Part shown: positions 24,720 through 33,179 of the stretch, piece by piece
Layout of the letters: each line of letters begins with the position of its first letter
Numbering within the stretch: the stretch's first letter is position 1
DNA from: CALINF01 sp039990395
GTDB taxonomy: Bacteria; Pseudomonadota; Gammaproteobacteria; Pseudomonadales; Halieaceae
DNA: 64,000 nucleotides
Assembly: GCA_039990395.1 (NCBI GenBank)
Contig: JBDXFZ010000146.1
Span: forward strand, 1,240,001-1,304,000
Direction of reading: 5' to 3'
Program-made: the position numbers and the translations under genes
Notes under the pieces: model-generated
The model's database searches: none
What the model was told of the DNA's origin: nothing
What the model saw: the letters and a program-made list of their open reading frames with translations, nothing else

Positions 24720-26025
24720 GATCGTGTTGCCCCGATACCGATTTGTCTGCGTCACTATCCTCCGAGTTATGATCCATCGAGCCGTGATCCATTGATCCAT
24801 GATCCATCGACTCATGATCCATCGAACTGCGCTCTTGCATGCGCTTGAAGTCCGACTCGCGACTGGACTCAGAATCCAGCAGGAACTGCGCGGACGACAC
24901 CACGGTATCGCCTGTGGACAAACCCTCGAGCACTTCAATGCGGTTACTGCCTATTCGTCCCGGTATAATTGCCACCGACTTGAACCGGCCTTCACCCAAA
25001 GCGAGTACGACGCGATCCTGCTTGCCCGTTCGTATAACCGCCTCTCGCGGGACAGTGAGAACGGACTCGGTAGCGTCCGACAAGATCTGTACCTGGGCAA
25101 ACATATTGGGCTTTAACGAGCGATCGGCGTTGGCAAAGCGCAGCCGCAACCGTGCGGTACGCAACTCGGGGTCAAGCGTTGGATACACATAATCGACTTT
25201 GCCCCGCCACTCTCGCCCTGGCATATAGTCCAGAGTCATCGTTACCGTCATGCCGGGTCTTACTAAAGCAGACTGCCGCTCAAACACCTCTGCCTCTACC
25301 CAGACTTCCTCCAGCGAGCCGATAGACATCAACGTAGTCCCTGGCTCCACATAGAAACCCTCGCGTATGCCCAGGGCGTCAACAACACCGGACTGAGCGG
25401 CTCGAAAGGTCACCGTTTGTTTGACCACGCCTTCTTTCTGCAAGCTGTCGATGAACGCCTGGCTCATCTGCAGCGAACGTAGCCTGCTGCTGGCGGCCTC
25501 CATCAACTCGCGGTTATTGCGTTTGCGCGCCAGCAACAACTCCTCCTGTGCGTTGACCAACTCGGGTGAATACAACTCGTAGAGAGGCTGGCCAAGCTCA
25601 ACAGGGTCGCCCTCTGTGTTCACATGCAGGCGTTCGATCCAACCCGACACGCGCGGATGAATATGTACAAGCCGATCTTCATCGTAGGTCACGTAGCCTA
25701 CGGTGCGAATCGATTCAGACCATAGCGCCATCGTCGCGCGCTCGGTTCGCACACCCAGATTATTGACGACAGCTGGCGATATGCGCACGGTGCCGGCTTC
25801 GCTGATTTGATCCTGATCTGCATACACAGGCACAAGATCCATTCCCATAGGTGACTTACCAGGTACGTCACGACGATAGTCCGGGTCCATCGGCGCTACC
25901 CAATACAACGGCTGCGACTCGTCGGAGACCCCTGACCCGCTATCGTTACCCGGTATAACCTGCTGCAGTAGCAATACGACTGCAGCTCCCAGCAGACCCG
26001 CGATGACAAGACCCAAGCGATTCAT
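24712..26025 (-). CDS. cusB: CusB-type periplasmic adaptor of the Cu/Ag efflux pump
   Basis: 437 residues. After an N-terminal membrane anchor comes a heavy-metal-binding motif of the CusB type (YWVAPMDPDYRRDVPGKSPMGMDLVPVY) in which Met replaces the cysteine pair, then the barrel-sandwich, helical hairpin and beta-barrel parts of an RND adaptor (VHIHPRVSGWIERLHVNTEGD through FAQVQILSDA). The last 40 residues are an added tail with four SMDH repeats and a final GQHDHD, a likely Cu/Ag-binding sequence. Its first four bases overlap the cusC stop and its end overlaps cusA by eight, so all three are co-translated. Confidence 0.93.
   Translation of the reverse strand: MNRLGLVIAGLLGAAVVLLLQQVIPGNDSGSGVSDESQPLYWVAPMDPDYRRDVPGKSPMGMDLVPVYADQDQISEAGTVRISPAVVNNLGVRTERATMALWSESIRTVGYVTYDEDRLVHIHPRVSGWIERLHVNTEGDPVELGQPLYELYSPELVNAQEELLLARKRNNRELMEAASSRLRSLQMSQAFIDSLQKEGVVKQTVTFRAAQSGVVDALGIREGFYVEPGTTLMSIGSLEEVWVEAEVFERQSALVRPGMTVTMTLDYMPGREWRGKVDYVYPTLDPELRTARLRLRFANADRSLKPNMFAQVQILSDATESVLTVPREAVIRTGKQDRVVLALGEGRFKSVAIIPGRIGSNRIEVLEGLSTGDTVVSSAQFLLDSESSRESDFKRMQERSSMDHESMDHGSMDHGSMDHNSEDSDADKSVSGQHDHD
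24769..24828. repeat. four 15-bp tandem units encoding SMDH repeats in CusB
   Basis: Four near-identical 15-bp units (each close to ATGATCCATCGACTC on the plus strand) in the last part of cusB. They encode four successive Ser-Met-Asp-His units, spaced five residues apart. The low divergence suggests recent expansion, and unit number may vary between strains. Confidence 0.8.
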
Positions 26026-27401
26026 GAGGAAACTCCTTGTTGTGCGGTGGTGTAGTACGAGGGGGCATCAAGATAGTAATTCAGCTGTGCTGCTGTTCGA
26101 ACAATATCAACATCTATGGCCAAGGCATCAATCTTCGCATTGAGCTCAGCAATACGCGCTCGCACGACCTCGGCAAAGTCGCCGTCATCATTGGTATACG
26201 CGGTTAACGACGCTTGCGCCTGCTCGCGCATCTGACCGAGCAGTTGCGTGGCATAGATCTCTTGACGTTGCCGTAAGCGCAGATAGCTGGCGCGCTGTGT
26301 TTCCAGCTGCGCCCTCAGTGTACGCAGCAGCAACGAGCGGTCTGAACGGCGCGCCTCTGTTCGCGCGATCGCTGACTGCACATCCTGATCTTGCCGGTCA
26401 CCCGTAAACAGCGGCAGATCAAAGGTAAGTCCCACAGAGAAAAAGTCCGCGCGATCTCCCAGCAAGGGGTCATCATCTCGATACCCATAGCTTGCCGTTA
26501 CGCCCCACTGCGGCTTGAATTTCTGCTCTGCCAGCGCAATGCCTGACTGCTCTACCGAGATACTATTTTCCATACTTTGCACTGCAGGATGCGACACCAG
26601 CAACGCGTTCAACCAACTCTCATCCAGAGGTTCACTGCGCAGAAACTGTGGCGGTGCTGATAGTTTGAGGTCTGGCAAAGCGAGCTGGGAGCTTGCACTG
26701 CTAATGCCTGACTGATCAGATCGACGCCAATCAATAAGAATCGGATCGTTGTCCAACCACTCACTCAGGCGCGCCACTGCGGTATCTGCCTGCTGCTGCA
26801 GCAACGCTAATCGATCATCAAGGAGGGTCAACTCAAGTTGCGCTCGCACCAGATCCTGCTGTCGGGTGCGACCAAGCGCTGTTGTATAACTGGATTTAGC
26901 GACATCGACCAGATACTCAAACAAACCCCGATCGGACTCGATGAGTCGCACACTCTCGGCTGCCAGATACGCATCCAGCCACAGACTGGTCACGCGCGTC
27001 TCTATCTGGGCCAGACGATCGGCTCGCCGATGGTGTTCGTTAGCGCCCTTAAGCGCCAACCGCTGTTTGCTTAAGTCCAGGGTATCGCCGCGAGCAAAAC
27101 GCTGCGTCACACCCACCTTGAACTGGGTCATTGGCTCCTGATCAAAGTCAAACGTGTCTGTCGGCAGATTGGCAAAGCCCAGCGACATGACAGGATCAGG
27201 CTGAGTAGCAGCAGAGAGACTACTGGCCTCGTAGGCTTGCTGTTCAAGCAGACTACCCTGCAGCCAGGGATCCCCCGCCTGCGCCTTGGCAACCGCTTGA
27301 GCAAGGCCGAGTGTTTCGCCTGCATAGATTAATGCGGCATTAGCGGATACAGCTGCAGACACCAACGTGACGCTGACCAACCCAATAATCAATCTGTTCA
27401 T
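26022..27401 (-). CDS. cusC: TolC-family outer membrane channel (CusC-like)
   Basis: About 459 residues. An N-terminal signal peptide (MNRLIIGLVSVTLVSAAVSANA) leads to an OEP/TolC protein, with two repeats of long helices and strands, for example LAQAVAKAQAGDPWLQGSLLEQQAYEASSLSAA at the start and LLRTLRAQLETQRASYLRLRQRQEIYATQLL in the second half. It should form the outer-membrane exit duct of the CusCBA complex. I prefer the ATG at 27401 (GGA six bases before) over the ATG nine bases upstream. It overlaps cusB by four bases (ATGA). Confidence 0.88.
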   Translation of the reverse strand: MNRLIIGLVSVTLVSAAVSANAALIYAGETLGLAQAVAKAQAGDPWLQGSLLEQQAYEASSLSAATQPDPVMSLGFANLPTDTFDFDQEPMTQFKVGVTQRFARGDTLDLSKQRLALKGANEHHRRADRLAQIETRVTSLWLDAYLAAESVRLIESDRGLFEYLVDVAKSSYTTALGRTRQQDLVRAQLELTLLDDRLALLQQQADTAVARLSEWLDNDPILIDWRRSDQSGISSASSQLALPDLKLSAPPQFLRSEPLDESWLNALLVSHPAVQSMENSISVEQSGIALAEQKFKPQWGVTASYGYRDDDPLLGDRADFFSVGLTFDLPLFTGDRQDQDVQSAIARTEARRSDRSLLLRTLRAQLETQRASYLRLRQRQEIYATQLLGQMREQAQASLTAYTNDDGDFAEVVRARIAELNAKIDALAIDVDIVRTAAQLNYYLDAPSYYTTAQQGVSS

Positions 27402-27529
27402 TATTTCCATCCCACTTGATACGCGATACGCCGCGGCATAAGCAGCGCGACGATGTCGAAAACACGTGTAAGGATTGCAGTGGCTTCTGGCTCACGCGAA
27501 ACGCGAGCTACAGACGCACTGATCCCGTG

Positions 27530-27910
27530 TTAGAGGGAACTGGGAGGTTTAAAAAAGGTACTGTGTGCGCTACGCACGTTTGAGGCGCGGATACCGGTAT
27601 GGGAAGCTGTGGCCTCCAGATTATCCGCAGAAAAAGCACTATTGAGCATAGCCGCCGCGACGTAGCAGAATGTCATCGAACAGTTTTCCTGATCGTTGCA
27701 GCAATCGGCTGCGGCTGCCGTATCAGCTTGCATCATGGCATGATGGGCATGTTCATCCATCGCAGCCATCGACTCAGCGTGCTCAGTGGGCGCAGAACTA
27801 CCACCATGCTCACTCATGCTGCAAGGTGCTGCGACCACACTTACCGACTGCGCTGTGAGGCAGCACAGAGATAGTAGTAGCACCGCAAATTGTCGATGAA
27901 GCCCTCTCAT
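27530..27910 (-). CDS. small secreted Met/His/Cys-rich protein, probable copper handling
   Basis: 126 residues. A signal peptide with cleavage near VSVVAAPC is followed by a short mature protein rich in Met, His and Cys: CSMSEHGG, EHAESMAAMDEHAHHAMM and ADCCNDQENCSMTFCYV. This composition fits a periplasmic Cu/Ag-binding protein, as CopL or CusF-like accessory proteins, though it has no sequence match I recognise. It lies 119 bases upstream of cusC on the same strand. A -10 box is so close to the ATG that the transcript may be leaderless. Confidence 0.75.
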   Translation of the reverse strand: MRGLHRQFAVLLLSLCCLTAQSVSVVAAPCSMSEHGGSSAPTEHAESMAAMDEHAHHAMMQADTAAAADCCNDQENCSMTFCYVAAAMLNSAFSADNLEATASHTGIRASNVRSAHSTFFKPPSSL

Positions 27911-27917
27911 GGAGCGT

Positions 27918-27947
27918 ATTATAAGCTGATTCGTCGTTTAGCAACAA
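27918..27947 (-). promoter_or_regulatory. promoter of the Met/His-rich protein gene
   Basis: On the minus strand TTGTTG, an 18-base spacer and a perfect TATAAT. The end of the -10 box is seven bases before the ATG, placing the predicted transcription start at about the A of the start codon. An 18-base spacer could suit a MerR-type (CueR) activator, but I see no clear dyad. Confidence 0.5.
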
Positions 27948-27988
27948 TTCCAGAAAAACAGCGAAGCCAAGCTGCCATATTAGCCCTT

Positions 27989-28693
27989 TTACCAGCGACG
28001 TGACCTAAAGCTAACAAAGAGAAGTAGAAACCCGGAAATCGCCAACCACAGTGTCAGAAACGCAGTGGCGATTATCTGCGGATTGTTAAACCCGCCGCGT
28101 TGAAAATAGTCCATGAAATGCAGCATCAGCAGCGTCTCCATCAACTCACCGCGCGCGTTGCGATGCGCCACTACAACACCTGTATCGCCGTGCACATAAA
28201 CCCGCGTCTGCAAGCTGTCGTTCATAGGAACCTCCCACAAAGGCCCGGCAATAGCATGAATACCAGCGACTCCTTGCGGTAACAGTATCGCCTCTCCAGG
28301 CGCGGCTGGCCCTGCGTAAGACATCAGCGCGAGGTGCTGCGCGAGAGTGGCGTCAATAATTGCGAGGCGACCGGTGAGAGCATCGTACAACCTGAAACCG
28401 CTATCCGTCTCTATCTGATACACGGGCCTATCTGCCAACGAAGTCAGCTTTAGTCCCAGCGGCGTGAAAGCTCCAACATTCAATTGAACAGGTGCGATGA
28501 TAGCACTTGCGGCCACACCAAGGCGGGGCATTTCGACACTAGCGCGTGTGGTGCTCCCTCCGGCCTGCGCCTGATCGATCAGACTCATCAACAAGCCCGA
28601 CCCTACCCACACCAGCAGCTGCAAGCCGATTATCAGGCTGAGCCATCTGTGCAGAAATCGTAACCAGCGAAAAATCGGATGCAGATGTAACAT
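27989..28693 (-). CDS. PepSY-domain membrane protein
   Basis: 234 residues. An N-terminal membrane segment (WLSLIIGLQLLVWVGSGLLMSLID), a PepSY-like periplasmic region (VYQIETDSGFRLYDALTGRLAIIDATLAQHLA), and a second membrane segment near the C terminus (AFLTLWLAISGFLLLFVSF). The layout is that of small PepSY-associated membrane proteins found beside metal and siderophore genes. It starts directly after the stop of the gene upstream (TGA then ATG with no gap) and resembles it in size and order of parts, so the two look like a tandem duplication. Confidence 0.82.
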   Translation of the reverse strand: MLHLHPIFRWLRFLHRWLSLIIGLQLLVWVGSGLLMSLIDQAQAGGSTTRASVEMPRLGVAASAIIAPVQLNVGAFTPLGLKLTSLADRPVYQIETDSGFRLYDALTGRLAIIDATLAQHLALMSYAGPAAPGEAILLPQGVAGIHAIAGPLWEVPMNDSLQTRVYVHGDTGVVVAHRNARGELMETLLMLHFMDYFQRGGFNNPQIIATAFLTLWLAISGFLLLFVSFRSRRW

Positions 28694-29398
28694 TCAGCGC
28701 GATCGCCTGCCGATCCAACCACGCATGAACAATGTCAGCCAACCACCAATTAATACTGTGAGAAGTCCCAACGCTGCCGCTGCGCTTAACAGAATGGTAT
28801 TGATACTGTCTCGTGTTTGGTAATCCATAATGTGTAGCATCCACATAAAATCAAACACCCGCCACAAGGTGTGCCGGCGAGTCACCAGGTCACCCGTGAC
28901 TGCATCGATGTATAACGATGTCCCATGCCAATCGTCGAAATTAGCGCGCCATACAGGCGTGCTGAGGAATCTCACTTCATCGGGAAAATCAGACTGCAGG
29001 TACACCATAGAAGCGATCGCTGCGTCGCGAGCATAATAGGTTTGCGCCAATGCGCGCAGCTGTGCCTCCGTCAAAGGCGGCAGACGCTCACCGGTAACCA
29101 CATCAACCAGAAAGGTTTCCTGCGAAGTCGTTAATTGATAAAACGATTGGTTTAAGAGGGAGCGAAACTCTAACGTCTGCAAATCGGGATAAGCGTTCGC
29201 CACCACAGGTAAGCTGGCGAGTTGCTCGAGCTGTATTGGATCTGATGAATCACTGGTTCGAACCAGATGATCGCCATGAATGATGTCGATATCCACAACC
29301 ACCATATAAAACCCGCTGGCAGCCCACAACAACAGCTGGACGCCCACTATGAGCGCCAACCATTTGTGCAGTCTTCGCATGAGCTGTGGCGTGTTCAA
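28694..29398 (-). CDS. PepSY-domain membrane protein (paralog)
   Basis: 234 residues, with the same order as its neighbour: membrane segment (LHKWLALIVGVQLLLWAASGFYMVVVDID), a periplasmic PepSY-like part (FYQLTTSQETFLVDVVTGERLPPLTEAQLRALAQ), then a membrane segment (LLTVLIGGWLTLFM). The first codon is probably TTG at 29398 with a weak GAGAG upstream; ATG at 29380 is the alternative. It precedes its paralog with zero gap. Both lie between a CaiB-type gene and the copper genes on the same strand, so an inner-membrane role in copper redox or delivery is a fair guess, not shown. Confidence 0.82.
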   Translation of the reverse strand: MNTPQLMRRLHKWLALIVGVQLLLWAASGFYMVVVDIDIIHGDHLVRTSDSSDPIQLEQLASLPVVANAYPDLQTLEFRSLLNQSFYQLTTSQETFLVDVVTGERLPPLTEAQLRALAQTYYARDAAIASMVYLQSDFPDEVRFLSTPVWRANFDDWHGTSLYIDAVTGDLVTRRHTLWRVFDFMWMLHIMDYQTRDSINTILLSAAAALGLLTVLIGGWLTLFMRGWIGRRSR

Positions 29399-29419
29399 CG
29401 TGATCTGCTCTCAAGCATG

Positions 29420-30616
29420 TCAGCGAATAACGCCGCTATCACGTAGTGCGGTTAGATCGCTTTCGCTCAAGCCCAGCAGGTCGCTTAATATCTCAGTGTT
29501 GTGACTACCTATCTCGCCGCCAGGCCAATCCGTGCGACCTGGCGTACCCTCCAGCCTGGGCAAAATAGCAGGGATCTTTAGCGGCTCGCCGTCGATTTCA
29601 ACCTGCTCAAACAGGCCACGCGCCTGATATTGTGGGTCGGCAAACATATCCTCCACACTGTAGATTGGGCCAACTGGCACTCGCACACCCTCCAGCGTAT
29701 TGATCACGTGAGCAGAGGCATGTGCTGCGCACCAATCCAACAATGCTGCATCGATTTCTGCCTCGTGGCGCACCCTACCTGCGTTATCCGCCATCGCCGG
29801 ATTCTCTGCCATGTCTGAGCGCCCGGCTGCCTGCATAAGGCGTTTGAAAATGGAATCACCGTTTCCACCAATCACCACATATTTGCCATCATCACAGCGA
29901 TAAGTATTGGTAGGTACGATACCGGTTACGGTTGTACCCGATGGCTCTCGTACCACACCTGCCCCGTCGTATTCGGGCACGATCGCTTCCATCAGGTTGA
30001 ACATCGATTCGTACAGAGCAACATCAATCACCTGTCCACCGCCGCCTTTACTGCGCGCTATGATCGCCAGCGCGATACCTAACGCTGCGTGAATCGCAGA
30101 AACGGTATCGCCCATTGAAATATTCGGTCGAACGGGCGGTTTGCCGGGCTCACCGTTTATATACCGAAAGCCCGCGAATCCTTCTGTTACCGATGCATAA
30201 CCGGGTTTGTCGGCAAAGGGGCCTGTCTGGCCATAACCTGAAATGCGCGTGTAAATTAGATCCGGGTTGCGCTGCTTTACGGGTTCGGGGCCCAGGCCCC
30301 AGTCTTCCATCGCGCCCGGACGGAAGTTCTCAACCAATACATCGGATGTATCAAGCAGGCGCAGCAGTAGGTCACGGCCTGCTTCGCTCTTTAGGTCCAG
30401 CGTAACGCTTTTCTTATTGCGACCAAGGCTTCGGTACCACAGAGAGGTGCCATTGCGCACTTCACGCCAGCCACGAATCGGGTCACCCCCGGGAGGTTCG
30501 ACTTTGATAACCTCGGCGCCAAAGTACGCCAGGATGGTGCCTGTAAAAGGGCCAGCCAGCAGCTGACCGACCTCGATCACCCGAATTCCATCTAATGGTC
30601 GCTGCGTATCAGACAC
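29420..30616 (-). CDS. CaiB/BaiF-type CoA transferase (class III)
   Basis: 398 residues of the class III CoA transferase fold. N-terminal signature GIRVIEVGQLLAGPFTGTILAYFGAEVIKVEPPGGDPIRGW, the Asp nucleophile region (LYESMFNLMEAI preceded by QVIDVALYE), and KYVVIGGNGDSIFKRL are all typical. It moves CoA between an acyl-CoA and a free acid; the pair cannot be named. I begin at GTG 30616 because GGAGG lies seven bases upstream; the TTG six bases earlier is too close to the site. It follows the aminotransferase on the same strand after 51 bases. Confidence 0.9.
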   Translation of the reverse strand: MSDTQRPLDGIRVIEVGQLLAGPFTGTILAYFGAEVIKVEPPGGDPIRGWREVRNGTSLWYRSLGRNKKSVTLDLKSEAGRDLLLRLLDTSDVLVENFRPGAMEDWGLGPEPVKQRNPDLIYTRISGYGQTGPFADKPGYASVTEGFAGFRYINGEPGKPPVRPNISMGDTVSAIHAALGIALAIIARSKGGGGQVIDVALYESMFNLMEAIVPEYDGAGVVREPSGTTVTGIVPTNTYRCDDGKYVVIGGNGDSIFKRLMQAAGRSDMAENPAMADNAGRVRHEAEIDAALLDWCAAHASAHVINTLEGVRVPVGPIYSVEDMFADPQYQARGLFEQVEIDGEPLKIPAILPRLEGTPGRTDWPGGEIGSHNTEILSDLLGLSESDLTALRDSGVIR

Positions 30617-30667
30617 GCACAATCCTCCGAACAGTGTGCGGAGGATTGTATAGCAAAACGCGGTAGA

Positions 30668-32005
30668 TCAGGCGAGCTCGGTGAGGGTATCCGATAAAGC
30701 AGATAACAAGCTGTCAATCTCGTGTTTCTCGATCACGAACGGTAGCCCCATCTGGATGGTGTCGCCACCGTAGCGAACATAGAAGCCCTTCTCCCACATA
30801 CGCATGCCCACTTCGTAGGGTCGTCGCAATGGCTCGCCGTCGTAAGGCTGTAACGTCAAGGCGCCAGCGAACCCGTAGTTGCGGATATCACTGACATAGG
30901 GCAGCCCCTTCAAGTTGTGCAACGCATCTTCAAAATATGGCGCCATCTGCGCAACGCGCTGTGGCAACTGTTCCTGCTCTAGTACATCCAATGCGGCAAT
31001 ACCGGCGGCGCAAGCCACCGGGTGCGCCGAGTACGTGTAGCCGTGCGGAAACTCCAGCATGTAGTCCGGGCCGCCCTGCTCCATAAAGGTTTGGTAGATC
31101 GCACTGCTGGCAATCACTGCGCCCAGCGGAATGGCTCCGTTGGTTACCTGCTTGGCCACGTTCATAATATCGGGTACTACGCCAAAGGCATCCGCACCTG
31201 TCATTGCACCGCAACGCCCAAAGCCGGTAATCACCTCATCAAAAATTAGCAATATATTGTTGGCATCACAGATATCACGCAGCCGTTGCAAGTAACCGGC
31301 CGGCGGCGGAATAACACCGGCTGAACCTGCCATGGGTTCAACAATTACCGCGGCAATGTTCGACGCATCATGCAGTGCAACAAGCTCTGACAGCTCATCT
31401 GCTAAGTGCCAACCGTTTGCCGGCATGCCGCGGGTAAAGGTGTTCTCTGGCAGCATAGTGTGTGACAGGTGGTCGGCATCAACACCCTGACCAAACATCT
31501 TGCGGTTGGCACCAATACCGCCCACCGAAATACCGCCGAAGTTCACGCCGTGATAGCCCTTGATACGGCCAATCAATTTGGTCTTGGCAGGCTGGCCTTT
31601 AAGGCGCCAATAGGCTCTGGCCATCTTGAGTGAGGTATCTGCACTCTCCGAACCTGAATTAGTGAAGAACACATAATCGAGACCCTCAGGCGTAAGCGCC
31701 TTTAGGCGATTGGCCAACTCAAAAGAGCGTGGCTGGCCAAACTGAAATGCCGGCGAGTAGTCCAGCGTCTGCATCTGACGGGTAACAGCCTCGGTGATCT
31801 CCGGGCGATTGTGACCCAACCCCGAGCACCACAGGCCCGACATGCCATCGAGAATCCGGCGGCCGTTGTCATCGATGTAGTAGGCCCCTTCGGCTGCGAC
31901 GATCATCCGGGGATCGTCCTTAAACTGCCGGTTGCCTGTATAGGCCATCCAGTGAGCTTCCAGCTCAGCTCGGGTCAGCTTTTGGGTATCGGGCATCTGC
32001 GACAT
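30668..32005 (-). CDS. omega-aminotransferase (class III)
   Basis: 445 residues. Key blocks: DGMSGLWCSGLGHNR substrate pocket, FFTNSGSESADTSLK phosphate site, GYHGVNFGGIS, VEPMAGSAGVIPPP, D256 in LIFDEVITGFGR and PLP lysine K285 in VAKQVTNGAIPLGA. Like the enzyme at 15593 it belongs to the beta-alanine/omega-amino acid:pyruvate group but the two differ in detail. I use the ATG at 32005 with AGGAAG seven bases upstream, over the frame's first codon at 32047. It is divergent from a LysR regulator across an inverted-repeat promoter, so that regulator probably controls it. Confidence 0.92.
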   Translation of the reverse strand: MSQMPDTQKLTRAELEAHWMAYTGNRQFKDDPRMIVAAEGAYYIDDNGRRILDGMSGLWCSGLGHNRPEITEAVTRQMQTLDYSPAFQFGQPRSFELANRLKALTPEGLDYVFFTNSGSESADTSLKMARAYWRLKGQPAKTKLIGRIKGYHGVNFGGISVGGIGANRKMFGQGVDADHLSHTMLPENTFTRGMPANGWHLADELSELVALHDASNIAAVIVEPMAGSAGVIPPPAGYLQRLRDICDANNILLIFDEVITGFGRCGAMTGADAFGVVPDIMNVAKQVTNGAIPLGAVIASSAIYQTFMEQGGPDYMLEFPHGYTYSAHPVACAAGIAALDVLEQEQLPQRVAQMAPYFEDALHNLKGLPYVSDIRNYGFAGALTLQPYDGEPLRRPYEVGMRMWEKGFYVRYGGDTIQMGLPFVIEKHEIDSLLSALSDTLTELA

Positions 32006-32053
32006 GAGGTTTCTTCCTGATAGGTAAAGCCACCATGTTAAGCCCATCTCTTA

Positions 32054-32101
32054 GTTTCATAAACTATTACCTATCGATGTAAAGTTTCGCTATTATGAAA
32101 C
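32054..32101. promoter_or_regulatory. inverted repeat GTTTCATAA/TTATGAAAC in the divergent promoter region
   Basis: Two perfect nine-base arms 30 bases apart in the gap between the aminotransferase and the divergent LysR gene, close to the expected LysR-binding positions. A second overlapping dyad, GTTTC-N8-GAAAC, lies at the right arm (32084-32101). Confidence 0.6.
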
Positions 32102-32125
32102 ATTATATTGCCGCTAGGGATACCC

Positions 32126-33058
32126 ATGGCACGCAAAGCGCTACTAGGCACTGTCACAGACAATGATCTGCGATTACTTCGCGTGTACAGAGCTGTGGTT
32201 GCCTGTGGCGGGTTCGCTGCGGCTGAGTTGGAGCTCAATATCAATCGCTCCACCATCTCCCGCCATATCAAGGACCTGGAAACACGCTTGGGAGTGACAC
32301 TCTGTCGCCGCGGGCGCGGCGGCTTTGCACTGACAGCAGAGGGTGAGGAAGTACATCGCAGTGCTCTCAAAATAATGACCGCTATGGAGGACTTTCAACA
32401 TGAGGTAGACGACCTGCACAAGCAGCTCAGTGGCAATCTCACTATTGCGATATTCGATAAAACTGCCACGAACCCCGACTGCAAAATACCGCAGGCTCTG
32501 GCGATGTTTGATGAACAAGCGCCAGACGTACTACCCGAACTTCACGTTGCTCCTATCAATGCTATCGAACGCGGGGTTATTGAGGGACGGTTTCAAGTGG
32601 GCGTCATCCCCGATCATCGCCCTTCCACCAGCCTGGATTACATCCCGCTGTTTAACGAGCAAATGTTTCTATACTGCGGCTCGACTCACCCCTTGTTTAA
32701 GCAACCTGATACCGGCTTAACGCCGCAGCAAATAAGAGCCAGCAAGTACGTTGGTATCGGCTACCACTCGCCCAACATGGAGGTAACGCATCAATTAGGG
32801 CAGCAGCGCGATGCGACCGCATTTGACCAAGAGGCCGTTGCACATCTTGTGCTATCAGGCCGCTATGTGGGGTACTTACCTGCACACTACGCGGCGGAGT
32901 TCGAGCGGCAGGGACTAATGCGCGCCCTTCTGCCGTCTGTGTTCGAGTACATCTGTCAATTCAGCGCTATTGTGCGGCACGCACCGCAACCTAATCGCAT
33001 CACTCAAACTTTTCTGGAGGCGCTAACAACGCTGCACCCGTCAGCGCTGTCACATTGA
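32126..33058 (+). CDS. LysR-family transcriptional regulator
   Basis: About 310 residues. The N-terminal winged helix reads DLRLLRVYRAVVACGGFAAAELELNINRSTISRHIKDLETRLGVTLCRRG, ending in the linker helix TMAMEDFQHEVDDL-type region, and the rest is the periplasmic-binding-like effector domain. I use the ATG at 32126 with AGGG six bases upstream; the earlier frame begins with TTG. It is divergent from the aminotransferase gene and most likely binds the palindromes between them. The effector is unknown; an omega-amino acid or its keto product is plausible. Confidence 0.92.
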   Translation: MARKALLGTVTDNDLRLLRVYRAVVACGGFAAAELELNINRSTISRHIKDLETRLGVTLCRRGRGGFALTAEGEEVHRSALKIMTAMEDFQHEVDDLHKQLSGNLTIAIFDKTATNPDCKIPQALAMFDEQAPDVLPELHVAPINAIERGVIEGRFQVGVIPDHRPSTSLDYIPLFNEQMFLYCGSTHPLFKQPDTGLTPQQIRASKYVGIGYHSPNMEVTHQLGQQRDATAFDQEAVAHLVLSGRYVGYLPAHYAAEFERQGLMRALLPSVFEYICQFSAIVRHAPQPNRITQTFLEALTTLHPSALSH

Positions 33059-33179
33059 GTCGGCTTGATGATGATTACAGGGCAATCATGGGACTTGAAA
33101 AGCGCGCCAACATATTGTCTCCTACGTAGCGCCCATTCGATCAAGCAGCCTGATGGCTTTTATCACTCGTGGAGAGAAT

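Noticed and set aside
24720..24938. N-terminal extension of the cusA reading frame (73 codons, Trp- and Ile-rich)
   Set aside because: It is the cusB repeat region read in another frame; the true start at 24719 gives a standard RND N terminus and an eight-base overlap with cusB.
21600..29398. Block as a CzcCBA (Co/Zn/Cd) system
   Set aside because: The fourth membrane segment of the pump lacks the extra Asp typical of CzcA, and the adaptor and small protein are Met/His-rich, favouring Cu/Ag.
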